Positions 35,444-47,043 are shown, counted from the first letter of the stretch. The stretch: 64,000 bases of DNA from Hydractinia symbiolongicarpus (GCF_029227915.1 NC_079876.1:27005828-27069827), one strand, 5' to 3'. Notes: generated by a model from the letters alone, not told the origin. Numbers and translations: made by a program.

Positions 35444-35561
35444 TTAATAATAGCCGTCGTCTGTCTGTCTGCCATTAAAGACGCTTCCTGTTACGAAAAC
35501 ATGAAATGCGATATATAAAGGACAGGCGACCCCATGGATTCTTCCACGGGTTAACGACTAG
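35444..35561 (+). mobile_element. Non-autonomous Helitron, second of a tandem pair
   Basis: Joined directly to the previous copy (CTAG, then TTAATAATAGCCGTCGTC). It ends with a hairpin (one mismatch) and CTAG at 35558-35561. Its 5' TC is replaced by the junction. Confidence 0.7.
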
Positions 35562-35903
35562 TTTGTAATAATTGCCGAGTTGTTTGGTTTTAAAAGGAAT
35601 CGTAGAATCGTCCTTTTTCACTGGTGCATGACCGCTCTCCACCACGAGCCTATATCCCACTGACTCAGCCCCTGGCAAACTGTATGGTACTGTCAAAGTA
35701 CACAAGCTTAAAACAGACGACGTTGCCGATTTACCTCTCAGACCAATCATCTCAAAGGTTGGAACGGCATCATACGAATCATCATTATTATAAAAATCGC
35801 TGAATGTTTTAAGGGGGCTGGCAGCACATTTTAAAAAGTCCAAATATGATGGAAATCTTTTAAAAAGTGCCAGCGCCCCTAAAATTCTTAGTGTTTTTAT
35901 CAT
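35475..35903 (-). CDS. Hypothetical protein with Helitron-derived C-terminus
   Basis: A 142-codon frame starts at an ATG (35903-35901). I do not recognise it. The first ~115 codons look coding-like in base use, with mixed GC-ending codons and a balanced composition (for example TVPYSLPGAESVGYRLVVES). There is a short basic, hydrophobic N-terminus (MIKTLRILGALALF) that could target a membrane or mitochondria. The last ~27 codons lie inside the neighbouring Helitron, whose hairpin is read as NPWKNPWG and which supplies the stop. So either the original 3' end was displaced or this is a fragment. No splice partner is evident. Confidence 0.4.
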   Translation of the reverse strand: MIKTLRILGALALFKRFPSYLDFLKCAASPLKTFSDFYNNDDSYDAVPTFEMIGLRGKSATSSVLSLCTLTVPYSLPGAESVGYRLVVESGHAPVKKDDSTIPFKTKQLGNYYKLVVNPWKNPWGRLSFIYRISCFRNRKRL

Positions 35904-37117
35904 ATTTTGTAAAAAGAAAACGGAACTGAGTTATCCCTATTGTGAGAACCAAACTTAACTTTGGAATAATAATGGTTTGAACTAATGTTTAAAATATGTA
36001 AACACTATAAAAAATATTTCAAAAGAAATAATATATGTTTTCCTTGTTTTAATTTCTTTCGTGTTAATTTCGTAGTCGTTAATTTTGTTCCTTTGGTAAT
36101 TTCTCTGATAAGGTATGTCATTCTTGATTTTAATTCGGAACGTACCGACTTCTAAATTTAATGAATAGAAAAAGTTTTGAACGATCGTAACTTAACGGAT
36201 AAACATCGTTTGCCGAGTTATTATTTTAAACAACCCCAAACCACCCTGTCTGCCTGCGTTAAATTTAAAAGTAATATTAAAACAAAACAAACCATATTTT
36301 TAATGTTTTTCTTTTTCTTTTTCCACTTTAAATTATGAAGAACGTTGTGAACTGTTATTTATAGCAGTACATTGTCTTCGTCGGCAGAGTTTGTTGCCTG
36401 TGGCAAAGCGGCTAGCGCTTACTTGACGGCTAAACAAGAGCATAATGCAGCTAATAAAGGAACTTGATCAAGCCCTCGTTACACAGGCGAGGGCGATATC
36501 TGTTGTTAATGTTTTTGCAAACTTGACTTGAAAGTTGTATTTCAAAGCAAGTTATTATTTGTTTACCCTGAGACCATATTTCATAGTGATAAAATCTTTT
36601 AAGCATTATTTTCAACGAATTGTGAAAACGTGTGGCTAATTTTGATGGAATATACTGATGCATAAGATAACTTTTAACTCAATTTAGCCGGCAAGTTACA
36701 TCAATACAATTTCAATGCTTCCCTAAAAACATTTCGAAAGTTAGCTTAATTACTTTTGGTACAAACATTTTTTCTAAACTTTTTTGTCTTCCAGTTACCA
36801 ACTTTTTTACTCACAGCAAAAAAGAAACAGGAGAAACTAAGGAAAAAAGAAAACCGTGTCCTTTATGGTATATCTTTTCTTTCATTAACACTTTTTGCTT
36901 TTAGCGCGCAATCAACTTGCCCGCGCTTCTCTAGAAATTGCTTGAGGAAATCAAAGATGTTTAAAATGCATTTTAGAGGTGATGACTAAAATGAACAATA
37001 TTAAACTGACAGATCTTTTTTACTTTAAAATCTTCGACCAAAGATGGAACATGGGGTTGGCTATTTTTTACGCATACTTAAATGTCAAATGGGTATTGCT
37101 TGCGCTCAGCTCGCTAG

Positions 37118-37182
37118 TTTCAGGGGCGGCGCCACTAGGGGGCTGGGGGTTCAGCCCTCCCTCTTTGAAAGAGAAAAATAAC
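37118..37182. repeat. GC-rich dispersed-repeat end
   Basis: A GC-rich block (GGGGCGGCGCCACTAGGGGG followed by CTGGGGGTTCAGCCCTCCC) stands out in AT-rich DNA. It resembles the conserved end of common invertebrate SINE/LINE families. Only one copy is in this window, so the assignment is tentative. Confidence 0.35.
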
Positions 37183-37935
37183 AGAGCTTTTCTGAAGTCC
37201 AAGGTGTGGCCGTTTTACGTTGGCTTCCGTTGCGTTGGCTTGATGTAAGTAAAAAAGCTTGTATGATCTGCTGTTTTCTTTCTTTTTATAAATAACATAA
37301 CAAAAGAAAACAATATTTACAATTATTTTCTCTAAAGATACGATGCGCATGGACATAATCGAACAAAAAGATGTCACACCCTTACCAAAATAAAGATATT
37401 TGTCAGGGCTAAAAAAATTCTCACAACAATTAATTTTTTGTCAGAAGGTTTGATTCCACTTCAAAAACGTTATGAGCATTTCCTTATTCTTTCTGTTTGA
37501 GAATGCGCGGGAAAGCAAATCTTGAAAGATGATGTCCGGTTCATTTTATCACAATGTCTAATGTAGAAACTTTACACAGCATAATAACTTGAATAATAAA
37601 GGACACTGAAAAAAGAAATTAATTTTAAACAAAAGATTTTAAAACTTCGTAAAACCATCTCGTACAATAAAATATATCGTAAAATTCCTAGAGTAGACAT
37701 CTGCTAACGTATTTTCCAACTGCACAAAAGGCCACTCCACTAACACTTTCGCGCATTCTTTAAATTTTTCGAACTTTCTTTTTCCAAATCTTGAGACCAT
37801 GAGTAATAAATACAAGAAATTGCGGAGAAAATCAAAACTGACTTGAAGTATAAGAACTTTAATTAAACTTTCTCATAAAATTTGTCCACTTCTGACACTG
37901 GCTAATTTCCAAGGTGAATTTCCATTTAAAAGCGA

Positions 37936-38059
37936 AAGCGGATCGGAACGGACAACATTAGCGCGCTAATAGCTAAAATTAAATATAACCCTAAACCAAC
38001 GTAGACATCATAAGACGCGATGGTTAACTTGGGCTTCAACTTGTCCAAATCTAAACAGG
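37936..38059 (-). CDS. Possible terminal exon with a membrane segment
   Basis: After a good minus-strand acceptor (CTTTTTTCCCTGTTTAG) the frame reads DLDKLKPKLTIASYDVYVG, then a hydrophobic run LGLYLILAISALMLSV, then a basic end PIRFRF and TAA. This would suit the last exon of a single-pass membrane protein with a very short cytosolic tail. Upstream exons were not found; a minisatellite lies just 5' of it. Function unknown. Confidence 0.35.
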
Positions 38060-38329
38060 GAAAAAAGAAACAATTTACATATCGGCCTTGCAGCATATTG
38101 CGAAAATATTGCAGCATATTATTGCCACAATATAGTTACATATAATAGATATTGATACAGTGTGAATTTATGGTAAGTCGTCCACGTATTACTTCCTGAA
38201 AATGAAGGAAATATAGTATTCAACATGCGTTAGACCTATGTACGTTCCCAAGCCTTGTAGAGATAATAATGTGCTATTCTCCATAAAGCACATTGTAGTG
38301 AGACTTATCAATGTCTGTTGTCGAGTGTA

Positions 38330-39075
38330 GCAAGCCCTTTCTTTCCTTGTAATACAATGTAGCAAAGCGTAATTTTTCGTAGCGATGTGTAGCAGTACGT
38401 TATTTTCTGTAGCAGGCCGTAGTAGAACGTATTTCTTTGTAGTAGAGCGTAGTAGCCTGTAGTAGCATCTGTAGTAGCCTGTAGTAGCTTGTAGTAGAGT
38501 GTAGTAGCGTGTAGTAGAGCGTAGTAGAATGTATTTCTCTGTAGTAAAGCGTATTTCTCTGTAGTAGAGTGTAGTAGCGTGTAGTAGAGCGTAGTAGAGC
38601 GTAGTAGAGCGTATTTCTCTGTAGTAAAGCGTATTTCTCTGTAGTAGAGTGAAGTAGCGTGTAGTAGAGCGTAGTAGAATGTATTTCTCTGTAGTAAAGC
38701 GTATTTCTCTGTAGTAGAGTGTAGTAGCGTGTAGTAGAGCGTAGTAGAGCGTATTTCTCTGTAGTAGAGCGTATTTCTCTGTAGTAAAGCGTATTTCTCT
38801 GTAGTAGAGTGAAGTAGCGTGTAGTAGAGCGTAGTAGAATGTATTTCTCTGTAGTAAAGCGTATTTCTCTGTAGTAGAGTGTAGTAGCGTGTAGTAGAGC
38901 GTAGTAGAGCGTATTTCTCTGTAGTAGAGTGTAGTAGCCTGTAGTAGCTTGTAGTAGACTGTTGTAGCCTGTAGTAGAGCGTAGTAGAATGTATTTCTCT
39001 GTAGTAAAGCGTATTTCTCTGTAGCAGAGTGTAGTAGCCTGTAGTAGCTTGTAGTAGAGTGTAGTAGCCTGTTAA
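38330..39075. repeat. Minisatellite built of 10-bp modules
   Basis: The array is composed of GTAGTAGAGC / GTAGTAGCGT modules and GTATTTCTCT modules in recurring orders, giving a higher-order unit of roughly 90-110 bp. A 266-codon minus-strand frame through it (repeats of TTEKYALLQRN and HSTTLYY) exists only because the modules lack stops. Confidence 0.92.
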
Positions 39076-39465
39076 GAAGCGCAGGGGCTTACAGCAGTTA
39101 AGCTTCATACAAATAGTTTCAAAAAATATTCTAACTTTTCAGTTAAATTGAACTGGGGAAAACGGTGACTACCATCGCCATGATGGTCTCGCACTATATA
39201 CAAACGAAAAATTATCTGGACATCTTCCCACAAAACGATTCTTATCAGTACATCAATTGTAGTTGGTAGATAAACAAGCCATGATGGCCGATTCGCCAGT
39301 GGTCATCATAATATCAGAGACAAAGAAACAAATTTAGCAGACACGCCTAAATATTCATTCTCAATTTCACATCTTGTGTTTTACTGTGCTTACCCAACGA
39401 GACATGATCAGTTTGTTTGAGTCTAACAGAATACATCACAAGCAATGTATGTTCCAAATACCAGT
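39076..39465. mobile_element. Dispersed element next to the minisatellite (inverted copy at 55.1 kb)
   Basis: Sequence here (CCATGATGGCCGATTCGCC, ATTTAGCAGACACGCCTAAA, CATCTTGTGTTTTACTGTGC, CCCAACGAGACATGATC) reappears as reverse complement at 55.14-55.40 kb, where it also abuts a piece of the same minisatellite. A third diverged copy lies at 54.59-54.83 kb. No coding potential was recognised. Confidence 0.7.
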
Positions 39466-39499
39466 AGTGAAGGCGAGTGATCAGTATTACGTAAGAGAT

Positions 39500-39860
39500 A
39501 CGGTTGTTTCCGTAAATTAGACCCTTGATAAAAATTTAGAAAAAAGCTCCTGTTTCTAGAAGCAATCCATACATCTCAGATTCAGTTGTTTCGGTGGATT
39601 GGGCCATTGTTAAGCATTCAGGAAAAAACTCCTATTTCTAGAAGCAATCCATATATCACAGATGCGGTTATTTCGGTAAATTGAGCCATTGATAAACATT
39701 CAGGAAAAAGATCCTGTTTCTAGAAGCAATCCGTACATAATAGAATTACTTGTTTCGGTGAGCTAGGCCATTGATAAAAATTCAGGAAAATGGTCATGTT
39801 TCTAGAAGCAATCTATACATAACAGGTTCAGTTGTTTTGGTGAATTGGGCCTTTCATAAC
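39500..39860. repeat. 82-bp tandem repeat, about four copies
   Basis: TTTCTAGAAGCAATC starts at about 39553, 39635, 39717 and 39799, a constant 82-bp step. Units share TTCGGTGAATTGGGCCATTG and ATTCAGGAAAA. The family also occurs inverted at 31.1 kb. Confidence 0.85.
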
Positions 39861-40982
39861 CTTTTAGATAATACTTTTTGACATTCAATTTTGGCCGGAA
39901 TATAAAATTTCAGAACAAAAGTTACCGAATTTGGCGCTTGTCTATGATAATATCAGTTAAACGCTCCATGTTTCTCTTGTTTCGTTCAATTTTGACAATA
40001 TAAAACGAAATTTTAGACCAAAAATCACCGAAGTCGGCACTTGTCTATGCCATTATCAATTAAGCGCTCCATGTTTCTCTCGTTTCGCTTAATTTTGGCC
40101 GGAAAATGAAATGTGTCTAAGGTATTGTCACATATACGAACTCTACTTGTCTTGTTTCGATGAATTAAGACCTGAATACTTTTGTATATGCCGATTATCT
40201 CTTGGTTGAAAGAAACCTTTTTTTGTTTCACAACATTAAAACTTGTTAACGTATACCGGAACAAAGTTTCGGCAAATATGTATCACGCCGTCTTCGCTAA
40301 GGATTAATCTGTTATGCTTTCGAATATAGAAGAATCCGTTTTTTGTCAAACAATTGTTAATATATATTGAACGATTGTAGTTTATAGTTGTAGAGTCTTG
40401 ATGAAATCTAGTAGTGTTTGTGTATTTCACAGACTAAAAGCTACTTTCTAAAAATATGCTCATGCACTACGAAAGTCAAAACAATTAGCATCCGTGGCAT
40501 CACAGAATGTTTCACAAGAAGATTGCTACTTCTTTATGAATTGCTTTTTGTTAATATAGGAAGTTTTTTTATGATTACTTCAAAAATAATATGATCAAGC
40601 TTGTGGTCATCCTTTTTAATATATTACATAGGGAATGATATTTTGAGACATTCACTTTTCGCCCATTGTGATTGATTTTAATTTATTTCCACAAATGAAT
40701 ATGTATAATACAGTGTCACGTATGAGGTGTGCTAGTTTTACGTATATTATACGTCTTGTATTATTCTAAGAAGCAATTAACTACTTGTTAAAAAGGAAAA
40801 ATATATATTCTACAAATAGTTGAAATATAGTATAGAGCTAATAGTTTTTCTCTTCTTGATTAAAGTAGAATGAAAAGTCCTTGCAGGCTAAAAGATTTCG
40901 GAACAAATTCAATTTATTTCATTCCCTTTATAGTTCAGAAACATACTTTAATGACTTGACACAAGTTGATAATATAAATTGA

Positions 40983-41139
40983 CTAGTCGTTGATTAGTCG
41001 CCCGTCCTTTATATTTACCTGTCGCAGCAAAGTGGATAAAAACATATCGCATTTGATATTCGTGTTTCCGCAACATCATTTTCTAACTCAGCGGGGGGTC
41101 CGCGCAGAGACAGACAGACGACGGCTATTATTATAGAGA
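40983..41139 (-). mobile_element. Non-autonomous Helitron, inverted, copy A
   Basis: On the minus strand it runs from TCTCTATAATAATAGCCGTC to CTAGTC at the 40983 end. The 3' hairpin is decayed. It is joined head-to-tail to the next copy. Confidence 0.6.
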
Positions 41140-41323
41140 CTAGTCGTTAGCCCGTGGAAAAATCCACGGGGTCGTCCGTCCTTCAAATTAACCCGTTGCA
41201 ACAAAGTGGACAGAAATATATCGCATTTGGTTTTGATGCGCATTTTAAAAATTCGTGTTTCCGTTACGGGACACGGCTTTCGCGGACACACAGACAGACA
41301 GACGACGGCTATTATTAAAGAGA
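41140..41323 (-). mobile_element. Non-autonomous Helitron, inverted, copy B
   Basis: On the minus strand it starts TCTCTTTAATAATAGCCGTC near 41323. It ends with a perfect hairpin (CCCGTGGA, TTTT, TCCACGGG) and CTAG at 41140-41143. The interior (TCCGCGAAAGCCGTGTCCCG) matches the 35.3-kb pair. Confidence 0.7.
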
Positions 41324-41548
41324 TTACAAACAATAGAACATACTGTGTGAAATGAGTAAGAAGGATAAGAAGGAAAACGAAGGAGGAAAAAGCCCGTTTA
41401 AACAAGATTTCGGATACGATACGAAATCTTAAAAAAATATGTAATCCCGGAAAAGAGCTATGGTAGTTCAAATAATAAATACAGACGATAAGAGCTACAT
41501 TATTCCGGGTCACTGTCTGAGCCGGACAGGGAAAAATCGCTTTCACTG

Positions 41549-42526
41549 TCACTTTTTTGTCAAATCATCTTCATTATCTATAGCAGATATGTTTTGATCA
41601 ATGGCAATAACACCAGCAATTCCTGACACCCTTCCAACAGTTGCCTTTCCGCGAAGTCCATGCCTTCCTTCAGGATTAACCTTTTCGCCATTGGTAAGCA
41701 CTGAAATATAAAAAAATGTCATAGAAAAGCATTTGAGAAACCATATCTAATCCTAAGTCTTAAAACTGCAAGAGCTGTTGTTAAGATAAGATAAGAGAAG
41801 CACACAATAAAGAAGAATCCTGAACATTTGACAAAACCAAAAAAAAATAAATATAAATATAAACTAGCACAATTAGGCAAAAGAAGCATTCAGCATACCT
41901 CATTCGCATAAAAGTTGAAGCTATTGACATCTATCTCATTTTCCAATTATACTGTAAAAAAGCCAGTAGCTAGACATTTCTTTTTTGAGTATGCTGACTT
42001 CTTCTTCACATCTTTTCAACAACTGATTTTCGTTGTCGCCACTATTTTTTAAACCCTACAGTACCTCAACCCGAATGTTTTCACAATGAGTGTAAAATCA
42101 TGATATATGAAGTGTCAAGAAATGTAACAACAATTCTACTTACCATCAATCTCTGTATTTTCCATCCATGGGAAATCAAAATCACTGTCTTCGCCAGACT
42201 TCTCCTCAACACGAGGTACACCAATGTCCCCGCAATGGTGTTATAACATTTCATGAAGTCTTTATCAACGTCTCCACAGATTTACATACTATGTAATTCA
42301 ATCCTCCTTTTATTATCTGCCTTCTTTGTTTCTTGTTTGTCCTTATATGCATTGCTTCTGCCCATGAAATAAGGTGTCGTTGTCCTTTTCTCTTGCTGTT
42401 GTTATTTTCAAGTTTTTCACGGAGCAACTTTTCCATTTTGCTAGCAGGATAATTCTTTGTTGAGATCCACTCTAGATCTTTTGCATGAAACAAGAAGATA
42501 TATTCAGATGATAGAATATATCTTAC
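41549..42526 (-). pseudogene. Broken two-exon gene of unknown family
   Basis: The terminal exon (41700-41549) follows a strong acceptor (TTTTTTTATATTTCAG). It reads LTNGEKVNPEGRHGLRGKAT and on to a stop, 49 residues. The upstream exon ends at 42144 before GTAAGT, with matching phase 1. That exon reads SGEDSDFDFPWMENTEID near its end. Further upstream the coding sense moves to another frame (about 42260-42526; EYIFLFHAKDLEW, then GQRHLISWAEAMHIRTNKKQ, RRQIIKGGLNYIV). The two parts can only be linked by a one-base shift at about 42250, and an in-frame TAA follows near 42240. So the gene is disabled by a frameshift and a stop. I do not recognise the family; a decayed transposon protein is plausible. 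Intron 41701-42143. Confidence 0.5.
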
Positions 42527-43712
42527 CTACTTTAATCATAGAAACTTTGCAAGATTGAATTGAATTGAAGAAAACGTTCGAAAAGTGAATTTAAATTTCA
42601 TGAAATAGATTTTCGCAGTTTATTGTTTTTCACTTTCATATTAGAATCTTGATTACCTGTAAATAAACATTACCTACGTCCCCTAAACGACTATCGTGCA
42701 GAGAAACGCACAGTTCTGTGAAAAAACGAGTCTGTCTAGCCACAAATTTAGCCAGGAGACCCAGCGTTTTCCCTTCAAACCGCCTTTATGATCAATTTTT
42801 TCTTTCTCTATCAAAGAAAGCTTAAATAACTAGGCTAGTCATAAAGTATGATATGAAATGTTATGGATGGTTGAGCTGGCTATCCTGGCTACAGACTCAG
42901 CCTAGTGTAAGTGGCGGCTTCTCAAGTTTGTAGATGCCTGATGATGACGTTAATAAATAAATCTTAGTGTTATATTTCCTTGTTTGAAACAGGGAAGAGG
43001 ATGGGAACAAGGATGCAGTAGTCCGTAAACCGCGGAACGCCCTGCAGTGCAGCGGATAGACGCAGCAGTGATGCGCTCCGTCCTGACATAGTCACCAGGT
43101 CTCTATATTATATGGATTCTCGGATCTCCCGAAAAAATCATCAATATATCCATTTTTCATACATATGGTCAATATATCAATATTTAGAAGCCCGTTCATT
43201 CCAGTGCATATGGACATAATATCAATTCTACATTATCGATATATTGTCCGTTTTTTATAGTGAGTATGTTGTAAAAACAAAGCCCTTAGAAGTCAAAAAT
43301 GTCTTAAGGAGAACATTTTAAACCTTGTCAAAACCCAACAACTTTACTATTCAAATCTGGCTGTTTAAATCTTCGTTGTCGAACCATTAAAAAGCAATGT
43401 AAAGAGCCTTAACTTTTGATTAATCACGGTAGAAAAATTCGAAGAGCTTAAATTTCTGATTTGTTTCCATTTTAAAAAAGCAGCAAAAGATAAATAAGAA
43501 TCTCCTCCATATCGTTACTTATCGGTACTGGCTTGGATAGAACTTGATGATGTGGTTACAAAAGACTGGGTAACAAAGCGTACGGCGGTTCTTATGATCA
43601 ATGGCAATTAAAAATAATTAAAATACCGGAGATTAATGTAGCTTATTCTATTACACCGCAATTTTGCACACAAAAAGATAGAATAAGTGTATTACTGAAT
43701 GAATCACAAATT

Positions 43713-43851
43713 TTGAATTGATTTGGATTATTGTTTGTTGCAGTATGAAACTAATTACTGCACACCATGTTGTTCTTTAATTTGAACTACCACCTTTTAA
43801 AGATGGATTGGATTCGAACCAATAACTTTCATAGTCTTGCAACAATAGACT
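43713..43851 (-). repeat. Dispersed repeat with tRNA-like B box, copy 1
   Basis: On the minus strand ATTGGTTCGAATCCAAT forms a 5-bp T-stem with a TTCGAAT loop, as in tRNA and tRNA-derived SINEs. No A box or cloverleaf is seen. About 135 bp is shared with 48548-48680 in the same orientation. Confidence 0.6.
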
Positions 43852-44212
43852 TAATTTACTTGGAATTCACAAAATTCAATGTCACTTCAAATAAAAACAC
43901 ATCATAAAGCTTGTTGTTACAAAATTAATTGTGAGTTAAAAACCGTAGCTAAGTATTACAGGTTTGTTGAAACTGTTGTCTCCTTGAATTAACAAACTTT
44001 AGACTTTCGCCAAATTTTTTTCTAAAGTAAAGGGTGTAGCCACCTATCTGAAAACTTTGTTTTAGCCAACTGGTTTTCGGCTATTTTCGCTTTTTAGCCA
44101 GACTTTTTTAAAAATTCACGTTAATTTAATGTCCCTTATTAAAGTGTAACGTAAATATCCAGGACGTTTAAAAAACTACTAGTTGTATTTTTCTGACATC
44201 GCAACAGCGATT

Positions 44213-44265
44213 ATAGCCAGGGACGAGGTTGTATTATTATAACCTCGCTACGGACGACGTTGTAC
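44213..44265. mobile_element. Solo ends of the CAACCTCG family
   Basis: GCCAGGGACGAGGTTG is followed closely by AACCTCGCTACGGACG, so two right and left ends lie in reversed order. This could be the junction of two decayed copies. Confidence 0.4.
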
Positions 44266-44639
44266 TTATATAACATAACACAAGTTCAGCTGGGAAGAGG
44301 CCAGGGAAGGGCTGCAGAAAGTTAGTATGTATCACCATGCTCGGCAGCATGGCTGCATGTATTAATGTAACTGTGTCTCTTTTATTACTTGCAGAGTAAT
44401 TAATTACCCAATGGGTTATGGCATATGCTCGTCATTCATAAAACAACGCATCCATCCATACCGTACCGTACGCATTTAATTTTTGCAACGTGAAATTCAT
44501 CGTTAAACAAATTTTGAAATTCTGGTTAAATACTAAGAATTAAAACGCAAAGGCCTACTAAATATCTCGATTAACATTTAAGGTCTTTTTTTATCACATG
44601 AAATGTGTACAAGTGTTCTAAATTTTAACGAGTTTGTTC

Positions 44640-45990
44640 GGAAACAAAAAAGCAAGGGGAAACTTTATTCTAGTCAGTACACAAGCAAGCGAATTGAATT
44701 AAGTAATTGGGAAAGATGTCCTATTAGGGTAAATATTTAGGCAATTAGCCTGGCACATCCACACCTACACATACAATACTGAAAACAAAATTTAGGAAAC
44801 CATTCCCGCAATATATACAATATTGAATGTTTTGTGAAGCTAAACAAGGCAAATCTTATTCTGATTAAAAAACAATTAGACAAGTAGCGAAACCTATCAA
44901 TTCATCATTAAAAAAGTATTTTGGGGAATAATCTTACGCAATATAAAAAAAAGAACAGAATAAAAAACGGTCCAACGATCACTTTTTTCTACTCACAAAT
45001 CGAAAGGGCGAGTAGCACGCGCGTGCGTATATCATTGCATGTGCATACATCAAAGATTTTGTTAAAGCTCTCTCGAACCTTGTAGGAAGAAGCTCGTACC
45101 AAATGAAATGTTCAATGTTCTAGCAAGCGAATAAAAAAGCCTTTCTTCTACTTTGTAAACAGGCAAGGGAGCAAAAGATCCTGACATACAACTTAAAAGA
45201 TATCTGATAAAAACGCTATCGCGAAAGGTGAAGTATTAAATCTCTTGGTCGGCCAATTCGAGAAAAGACTTTATTCCACTCAGAAAACAGGCACGGGAGT
45301 GTTAGACCTATCCATACATCATTTGAAATGAGAATTTTGGAAGTTGCCTTTCACGCTGAATATAATGTTAGATATCCATCCATACACTACTAAAAAGGAG
45401 ATTTAGCTAGTAAGCGAATCAAAAGCGAAACTTTATTCTACACCACAAAGAAGCAATCAAGAAAAAGACCCTACCATATATGTCTAAAAACACTTCATTC
45501 CACTCCGATAACAATCACGCGCGATAATATCAGATGTCCTAGCATGTAAATTCACGGGAAGACTTTATTCCACTCAGTAAGAAGCAGGAACAAGGGGGAC
45601 CGATCCATACCACCATACATAATTAATAGGATATTTTGCAAAATACCTTCAGGCGGAAAAACATACAGCATGTCCTAGCAGACCTGTGTATACAAAATTA
45701 GTTCTACTCAGTAAACAACCAATCAAATGAGAGATCCATCCATACCTTATAAAAATAGAGATTTTATCAATATACATGCATCATTTGAAAAACGCATTTT
45801 TTGATCTTACCCTTCGCGCGAATTAAAATATTTAGCACGCCAACCTTAGATGTTCTAACAGCTCAATTCACGGAATACTTTATTCGACGCAGTAAAAATG
45901 AAGAAATGTGGGACACCTATCCATACATCTATCAAAAGAGAGATATTGAAACAAGCAGTAGAGTTGAATAACTATCCATACACAAATAAA
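44640..45990. repeat. Degenerate long-period repeat array
   Basis: A loose motif order recurs about eight times: ACTTTATTCCACTCAGTAA, then an AC-rich stretch, then ATCCATCCATACAT or a variant, then AAAAGAGATATTTTG. Examples start near 44660, 45134, 45268, 45428, 45558, 45699 and 45873. Spacing is irregular and copies are diverged. No coding content. Confidence 0.55.
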
Positions 45991-46632
45991 AACGATATTT
46001 TAGAAAAATACTTGTGTGTATCATATGTTTTTTTTGCTGTTCATAGGAAGCAGTGTAATGTGATTTTGAACTTTCAATATTTTTAAAACTAAAACCTTAT
46101 GACAAAAATGATAAAAATGTATATGGACTTTTTTTGTTCGTAGCTGTTAGAAAAACTATTGGAGGGACATAGTTATTAATATAGTGTAACTAGCTAAATA
46201 AAATTGAGTTATGACTGTTATGGTTGCTACGAAGTTAAGTTATATTCTGCTGTCCTAGGCCCGTTCTTAAGGCTCTCTAGCCATTGAACGCTACGACTTT
46301 CTCATAATAACCGGTTGAAAATAGCTATTAGGTAATAATAGTATGAATAGAATTTGATTTAGCTAATATTGGGTATATTTTGACTCCTAAAAAGAAATAG
46401 TACTCTAGCATTTTTTTTTTTTGCAAAACAGTAAAATTTGTTGAGTTATTTCTAAAAGGTTTTAGTAATTCTAATAGACTAAGGCATTTCACAAGATAGT
46501 TAGCGTATTGCTCTGAATAGACCCGTCATCATGCTCCATCCATACTACACGAAGGTAGCATAGAAGCACACAGTATGTTACAAAAAAATTATGGTCCTTT
46601 TTTGAACATTATATTTAATTAAAACGTATATA

Positions 46633-46812
46633 CAGTTGACTCTCTCCAATCCGAATCTCTATTATCCGAATCTTTAACTATAATCCGAACAAATTAAAAA
46701 TCAGCGTCGATTTTCCTTAAGAAACTCTCATAATCTACTTTCTACTATCCGACTCTCTGTAATCTGAAAGAGAATTATCCCCCTTGAGATTCGGATTAGA
46801 GAGAGTCAACTG
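46633..46812. mobile_element. pogo/Tc1-type MITE with TA target duplication
   Basis: Left end CAGTTGACTCTCTCCAATCC and right end GGATTAGAGAGAGTCAACTG are inverted repeats of about 27 bp with one mismatch. TA stands on both sides (46631-46632, 46813-46814). The 180-bp body is non-coding. TA flanks with a CAGTTGACTCTCTCTAATCC-like end are typical of Tigger/pogo derivatives. Confidence 0.8.
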
Positions 46813-47043
46813 TACATACATTTCAATAAAATAATTTGTTATAATTTTTCTATACCGAAATATCGCCGCTTTATTAAAAGAAAAATGCTATTCAGTTGAT
46901 GTCGACATAAGTATGATATATAAAGGTAGCAGAACTACTTTAGGATCCACTGACAGAGATGCGACAAGGTTAGATGAAAAGACTGATCGACTTCCTCGAA
47001 CACATATGCATATAGACTTGATAAGCGCAAAACAAATGTTACG

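Noticed and set aside
38308-39108. 266-codon open frame on the minus strand rich in Tyr, Thr and Leu
   Set aside because: It is the translation of the 10-bp-module minisatellite; the frame is open only because the modules lack stops.
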